The notes under the pieces are model-generated. The model did no database searches. It saw nothing but the letters and a program-made list of their open reading frames with translations, and had not been told where the DNA came from. The position numbers and the translations under genes are program-made. Positions 60,901 through 64,000 of a DNA stretch of 64,000 nt are shown here, piece by piece. The stretch is from Mytilus trossulus. Lineage: Eukaryota; Mollusca; Bivalvia; Mytilida; Mytilidae. The stretch is from positions 15,423,862-15,487,861 of the forward strand of contig NC_086379.1 of the NCBI RefSeq assembly GCF_036588685.1, read 5' to 3'. How positions within the stretch are numbered: position 1 is the stretch's first letter; every line of letters starts with the position of its first letter.

Positions 60901-62004
60901 AAAATATTTTCTGCTTTTTATTTCTTTTAAACAATTTTGGTTTTCAATTCTAGTGTTTATATTTATTTACCATGCATAGCTGTATTTTGTCACCTATCTG
61001 GATTTTTTTAGTTCAAAAACCCGGGATTACCCTTATCCGCTTCCGGAATCGGATCCGATATTGTAGTCTCGCGGCAGCCATTTTGTTTACAATGTTGTTT
61101 ATGACAGAATGTGAGATACGAATTTACTCGGATTTACACATTATTCATCAGCCATTTTCTTTATAAAGCTAGCGGTTGAACAAATTGAACATCGCTGTCA
61201 TGAATAGTAATGATGAAAATAAGTTTGAGATTGTTTTTTAGGAAACTTTGGTAAAAATGTTTGCAAAGTTATGTTTTTATTTTCTTTCAAGGTCCGTCGG
61301 GCGTAGCAAGTAATTAAGAAGAAAGTCAGACTGCAAAAGTGGAAGGTCACAGACCCCGGACCACCGCTAATTTGAACCCCTGCGTCCAAATTAAAAAGAT
61401 ACGAAAATTTCGTCTTCTAATTCAAAATTGCCGCCAACAGCGTCATCAGTTGAACTTATATACGTAGTTGACTACGTATTGACAACAAACAATATTCCTA
61501 CGAGTTTTGCAATTTGGGGAAATCTAAACTACTTGTCTTTAGAAATTTTCGTCGATTAAAATAGTTCATACATTTGTTCTTTGACATCTTAGCCAAAAGC
61601 TCAGGGGATAATAAACTACATAAGGATTCCTAATGTGCTCTACTTCCTATGTGCAACTTCAAAACTTTTGGGAAAATCGACGATCATTTAAGGTTTTTCT
61701 GGTCATATTTTTTGTAATCCAGAATGAAAAGTATGAAAAAACTGTCCAATAAGTTATAAATAATATAGTAGACAGCTAGATAATAACAATGGCACGTATT
61801 TCAGCATTTATTGGGTAGCACACAAATCCAGGGTGTTCGCATAAGGCACCTTAACAGCCTAAAAAACTTGTTACAACATAACCCTTATAAACTTACCAAA
61901 TACAAGACTGAGAGCATATCCAAATGGTGCTTGACACCAGACAAATCCACTCTGATAAATTACTTCGGCTGTGCCATTTATAAATCCTCCTCCCACCCAT
62001 GTTG
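51321..62004 (-). CDS. SLC5A7: High-affinity choline transporter (CHT1/SLC5A7 family), partial at 5' end, 7 coding exons
   Basis: This is a sodium- and chloride-dependent plasma-membrane choline transporter of the SLC5 family. In animals it performs the rate-limiting choline uptake for acetylcholine synthesis in cholinergic terminals. Exons in transcript order are 62004-61897, 59046-58891, 56899-56751, 55686-55534, 54329-54200, 53699-53470 and 51953-51321. All are GT-AG and phase-consistent, giving about 519 residues of an expected ~580. Recognisable blocks in order are [86 protein letters not shown] and [11 protein letters not shown]. The first recognised exon starts inside the Ala codon before TWVGGG. 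The exon or exons with roughly the first 60 residues (start and first membrane segment) were not found up to 64000. The cytoplasmic tail is diverged in sequence. The gene is convergent with the phosphomannomutase gene. Confidence 0.95.
53262..53456. repeat. Dispersed inverted-repeat element (partner at 16565-16795), in a choline transporter intron
   Basis: Contains gagatgacaaatgataatct, tatcgctattttacctatga and ttagtttctagcgatga, and ends at tcgtaaaatag beside the exon at 53470-53699. Confidence 0.65.
53470..53699 (-). CDS. SLC5A7: Choline transporter exon: [16 protein letters not shown] segment
   Basis: The acceptor is acattgtag and the donor gtaaga. It opens with DWNMTDY, which carries an N-x-T sequon, then [19 protein letters not shown] and the almost invariant [19 protein letters not shown], and ends FRQK in phase 0. 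Confidence 0.96.
54200..54329 (-). CDS. SLC5A7: Choline transporter exon: YFQRVL segment
   Basis: The acceptor is ttttaacag and the donor gtgatt. It encodes [16 protein letters not shown], then the hydrophobic helix ending [13 protein letters not shown] plus one nucleotide of the next Asp codon. Confidence 0.95.
54429..54628. mobile_element. ~200-bp inverted-repeat element in a choline transporter intron
   Basis: The arms gccgtttcagaatctaatgc atcctgggtaat and its near reverse complement (attacccatgatgctttaga ttctgaaacggc) enclose a second internal inverted pair (aacgttac...gtaacgtt). Confidence 0.8.
55534..55686 (-). CDS. SLC5A7: Choline transporter exon: extracellular loop to GGIPWQ
   Basis: The acceptor is ttttttttcag and the donor gtatag, with 51 codons in phase 0. 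It starts [12 protein letters not shown], contains one N-x-T sequon in the loop (FNATTK), and ends [13 protein letters not shown]. Confidence 0.95.
56751..56899 (-). CDS. SLC5A7: Choline transporter exon: [13 protein letters not shown] segment
   Basis: The acceptor is tttttttag and the donor gtaagt. It encodes [10 protein letters not shown] and the SLC5 signature region [18 protein letters not shown], ending FIGL in phase 0. Confidence 0.96.
56925..57075 (+). repeat. Fragment of the common bivalve repeat
   Basis: Contains gtacagtatgggctttgcta, ggaggccgtacagtgacc and tcattggcaatcataccaca. It starts just upstream of a choline transporter exon acceptor (transcript sense). Confidence 0.75.
57114..58200. 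repeat. 155-bp tandem triplication, middle copy split by a TTAA element
   Basis: The unit starts aaaaatgctaattgaaagtt and ends ttgacagcctat. Unit anchors (gctaattg) are at 57121, 57276 and 58053. The last spacing (777) equals 155 plus the 618-bp insert plus the duplicated 4-bp TTAA. Confidence 0.95.
57361..57978. mobile_element. 618-bp TTAA-flanked element in a choline transporter intron
   Basis: The ends GGGCATACGATACAG and CTGTATCGTATGCCC are perfectly inverted and flanked by TTAA at 57357-57360 and 57979-57982. The third tandem copy has the uninterrupted site caccttaagagttgat, an internal empty-site control. It has no coding capacity. Confidence 0.93.
58326..58403. mobile_element. 78-bp miniature element with TTA duplication
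   Basis: Perfect 21-bp inverted ends GGGCTATTCCAGAAAAAAAT(G) surround a G-run of about 26 bp. TTA flanks it at 58323-58325 and 58404-58406. A 3-bp TWA duplication and GGG-starting termini fit PIF/Harbinger-type miniature elements. Confidence 0.85.
58891..59046 (-). CDS. SLC5A7: Choline transporter exon: [10 protein letters not shown] to SAAILGALG
   Basis: The acceptor is ctaacag and the donor gttggt. It carries the loop motif [14 protein letters not shown], highly conserved among choline transporters, and the next membrane helix. It enters with a split Gly codon and ends in phase 1. Confidence 0.95.
59745..60560 (+). repeat. ~115-bp tandem array, about seven copies, in a choline transporter intron
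   Basis: Each unit contains ggggtg-gaccctagggact, ccctatatttcatttgat, tattgtcccatacatgaata and tatatggttta. Units are diverged and vary in length (110-120 bp). Confidence 0.85.
60565..60625 (+). repeat. Fragment of the common bivalve repeat
   Basis: Contains ggtcattttggtttcttgta and gatagttgtctcattgccaa tcat. Confidence 0.6.
61015..61450. other. CpG-richer segment within a choline transporter intron
   Basis: Two clusters (61020-61080 with cgcttccggaatcggatccg and tctcgcggcagcc; 61290-61450 with gtccgtcgggcgtag, ccccggaccaccgc, ccgccaacagcg) stand out from the AT-rich surroundings. The segment could be an alternative promoter or a repeat of unknown type; no gene start was recognised. Confidence 0.35.
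61897..62004 (-). CDS. SLC5A7: Choline transporter exon: second membrane region
   Basis: The acceptor on the - strand is tttttag and the donor gtaagt. It encodes [16 protein letters not shown] and, further on, [14 protein letters not shown], and ends in phase 1. Joined directly to the exon at 59046 it gives the family-typical LSLVFGGLFFAK. Confidence 0.94.
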
Positions 62005-62465
62005 CTAAAAATAAATAAAATAATATTTAAATGATCATTGATTTTCATCTCAAACACTTGTTAAAGAAAATACACAAAAAAGTGCCAATATTGATACCAA
62101 AATTTATGATATAGACATGACAATTTTCTTTTTTCTTTCCTTGATGATGTTTCATTCTTTTCTTCTTATTCCTATATGAAGTGATAATAGCTCATTGGTT
62201 GTCTGGATTGATGTTACTGGTTTCAATTAACCAACTATTTTCATTTCAACTCAAAATTTATATGTTTTAGTAGGACACCAGACTCACTTGCACTATCACA
62301 TTTCAATGTTTAGTGAACTAAATAATCTAGGTCAAATTCCTAATTTAGCATCTATTTTGTACTATTGTGTATCAAGTTTTCATTGATTATGTGGCCTCAA
62401 TTTCATGGTTCAATACCTAAACTGAAAAGTTTGACCTTTAACAGGAAGGACTAACAAAATGAGGC

Positions 62466-62665
62466 ACAATAGTTATCAAAGGTACCAGGATTATAATTTA
62501 GTACGCCAGACGCGCGTTTCGTCTATATAAGACTCATCAATGACGCTCATATCAAAATATTTTTAAAGCCAAACAAGTAAAAAAATGAAGAGCATTGAGG
62601 ATCCAAAATTCCAAAAAATTGTGCCAAATACGGCTAAGGTAATCAACCAGAAAAAAACATCTTGG
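62466..62665 (+). repeat. Dispersed bivalve repeat (tacgccagacgcgcgtttcg)
   Basis: Contains agtacgccagacgcgcgttt, cgtctatataagactcatca, gaagagcattgaggatccaa and caaatacggctaaggtaat. From memory this is a widespread bivalve repeat. Confidence 0.75.
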
Positions 62666-63389
62666 GAAGATTTTTATTTCTCATAACTGATTGAAATTCA
62701 AATAAGCAGCTGCACCAAGACGCATGATATGCCACTTTTATAAGTATTGACATTGTTGCCAGAATAAAATGTCAGTTCTTTTAAATTATTGATGTAAACA
62801 AAATACAGATTTTCAATTGATTTGAACAATCTATATCAGATTTCAAGAACCATGCATTGTTAGAATCCACAAGCTAACAACTTTTCTGCACTTCGGGAAA
62901 AGTGATATCCCTTAAATGACATGAATTTTAATCTTAAATATCTCTACATGTATTACAGATATTTCTAACATTGTGCCACGTCAAAGGGAAAATAATCCAG
63001 CAAAGTTTTCTTTTAGATTGCATGAAAGACTATAAGATACTCTATTTATTCTTTGCCATTTTTTCACAATCAATGTTAAAAGGTATCATTTACTGTTGTA
63101 TAACACTTAACATGTGACAGACAGATTTAGTGATATCTTAATGGGCCTGTCAATACACTTCTGGACCATTAAATACTACAGAGTACATTAACCAAAGTAC
63201 CAACATGATAGTTTGAGCAATAACTAACCCACTTAGGCGTTTAAGGTCAAAATTGTGCTTAGTATGAAAAATTTAAAGACTCAGGCAAGATATTTAACAC
63301 CCCTATGCATTAAAATGTTATGTTGACTTACTTCATTTTCCTGTTAGTTCTCAACTGTTCAAAGTTTATAACTCTTTGAAAAACTAAAA
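62666..63389. other. No exon of the choline transporter recognised
   Basis: The missing N-terminal exon (start, first membrane helix and GGR/KD-type loop) was searched for on the - strand from 62005 to 64000 and not seen, so it probably lies beyond the window. Confidence 0.45.
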
Positions 63390-63610
63390 CAGTCATATGT
63401 GAGGGGGGATAGGACATTTATCGAGACTCCATGATCAGGTGATTTTAAGCTCGGGATTTCATGATTGACCCTTTCAGAATCCGGCAATCCTTTTTTTCGG
63501 ATTTCGGGACGTCAGGATTTACTTAATTTAAATTCAGGACCTCAGAATTTTGATTTGTTAAGTCCGGGATTTCGGGATCAGGACCCCTCCTATCCCCCCT
63601 CATATGTGCT
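63390..63610. mobile_element. ~215-bp inverted-end repeat element (partner at 29738-29945)
   Basis: The ends catatgtgaggggggatagg a and tcctatcccccctcatatg are inverted. The interior has the phrases cgggatttcatgattgaccc, tttcgggacgtcaggattta and gggatttcgggatcaggacc. Confidence 0.75.
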
Positions 63611-63714
63611 GAATTAATTGAAAAGGCAACAGAAGAATATGATGATATCACAATCTTCTATACTGCAATACTCAGTATGAATATTTTAACAACTTCTGAC
63701 AAGGTTCCTGGGGA

Positions 63715-64000
63715 CAGCTTATGAATGTGCAATAAATTCCTTTGGAACAGGCATGTGAATGTGTGATAGGTTCCTTTGGGGGAAAGGCATATGAGGATGT
63801 GAATGTGTGATAGGTTCCTTTGGGGGAAAGGCATATGAGGATGTGAATGTGTGATAGGTTCCTTTGGGGGAAAGGCATATGAGGATGTGAATGTGTGATA
63901 GGTTCCTTGGGGGGAAAGGCATATGAGGATGTGAATGTGTGATAGGTTCCTTTGGGGGAAAGGCATATGAGGATGTGAATGTGTGATAGGTTCCTTTGGG
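63715..64000 (+). repeat. 44-bp minisatellite running off the window end
   Basis: The unit ggcatatgaggatgtgaatg + tgtgataggttcctttgggg + gaaa is nearly perfect from 63786 onward, with degenerate copies from about 63715. The array is cut by the window edge. Confidence 0.95.

Noticed and set aside
63658-63966. Repeated histidine/proline-rich open reading frames on the - strand
   Set aside because: They are translations of the 44-bp minisatellite.

Overview
This window is AT-rich, intron-rich eukaryotic DNA packed with small mobile elements. It most probably comes from a bivalve mollusc, and a mussel of the genus Mytilus is the best guess. Two things support this. The two recognisable genes are animal genes with canonical GT-AG introns. 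Many dispersed repeats match, from memory, families common in mussel genomes, including the one with the 'gatgtggtatgattgcc' motif. No database search was possible, so the species is inferred.

Two protein-coding genes are well supported. A complete phosphomannomutase gene (PMM1/PMM2 family, 7 coding exons, 255 residues) lies on the + strand at 36495-44766. Most of a high-affinity sodium-coupled choline transporter gene (CHT1/SLC5A7 family, 7 coding exons, about 519 residues) lies on the - strand at 62004-51321. Its N-terminal exon or exons lie beyond the right edge or were not recognised. The two genes converge, with about 6.5 kb of repeat-filled DNA between their stop codons. They serve unrelated pathways: GDP-mannose and glycosylation versus acetylcholine synthesis in cholinergic neurons.

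Left part (1-36 kb): no known gene was recognised. It holds a nested transposon stack: a hAT-like element at 2154-5185 with 5-bp target duplications, enclosing a MULE-like element at 3051-4784 with 9-bp duplications and a decayed transposase tail, enclosing an 89-bp foldback element with its own 9-bp duplications. A triplicated unit at 10.3-18.1 kb repeats three small splice-flanked blocks on the - strand. A minisatellite is followed by a 0.9-kb tandem duplication carrying short ORFs (25.6-27.8 kb). Isolated exon-like segments occur near 22.8, 26.1 and 30.6-31.2 kb. A direct repeat links the window start to 33.8-34.2 kb.

Right part (36-64 kb): the introns of both genes carry several datable insertions. 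These include TTAA-flanked elements at 42171-42733 and 57361-57978 (the second sits inside a 155-bp tandem triplication whose third copy preserves the empty site), a 9-bp-duplication foldback element at 37210-37326, a perfect-TIR miniature element at 58326-58403, a 28-bp minisatellite in phosphomannomutase intron 1, and ~115-bp and 44-bp tandem arrays. No rRNA, tRNA, CRISPR or bacterial feature was seen.
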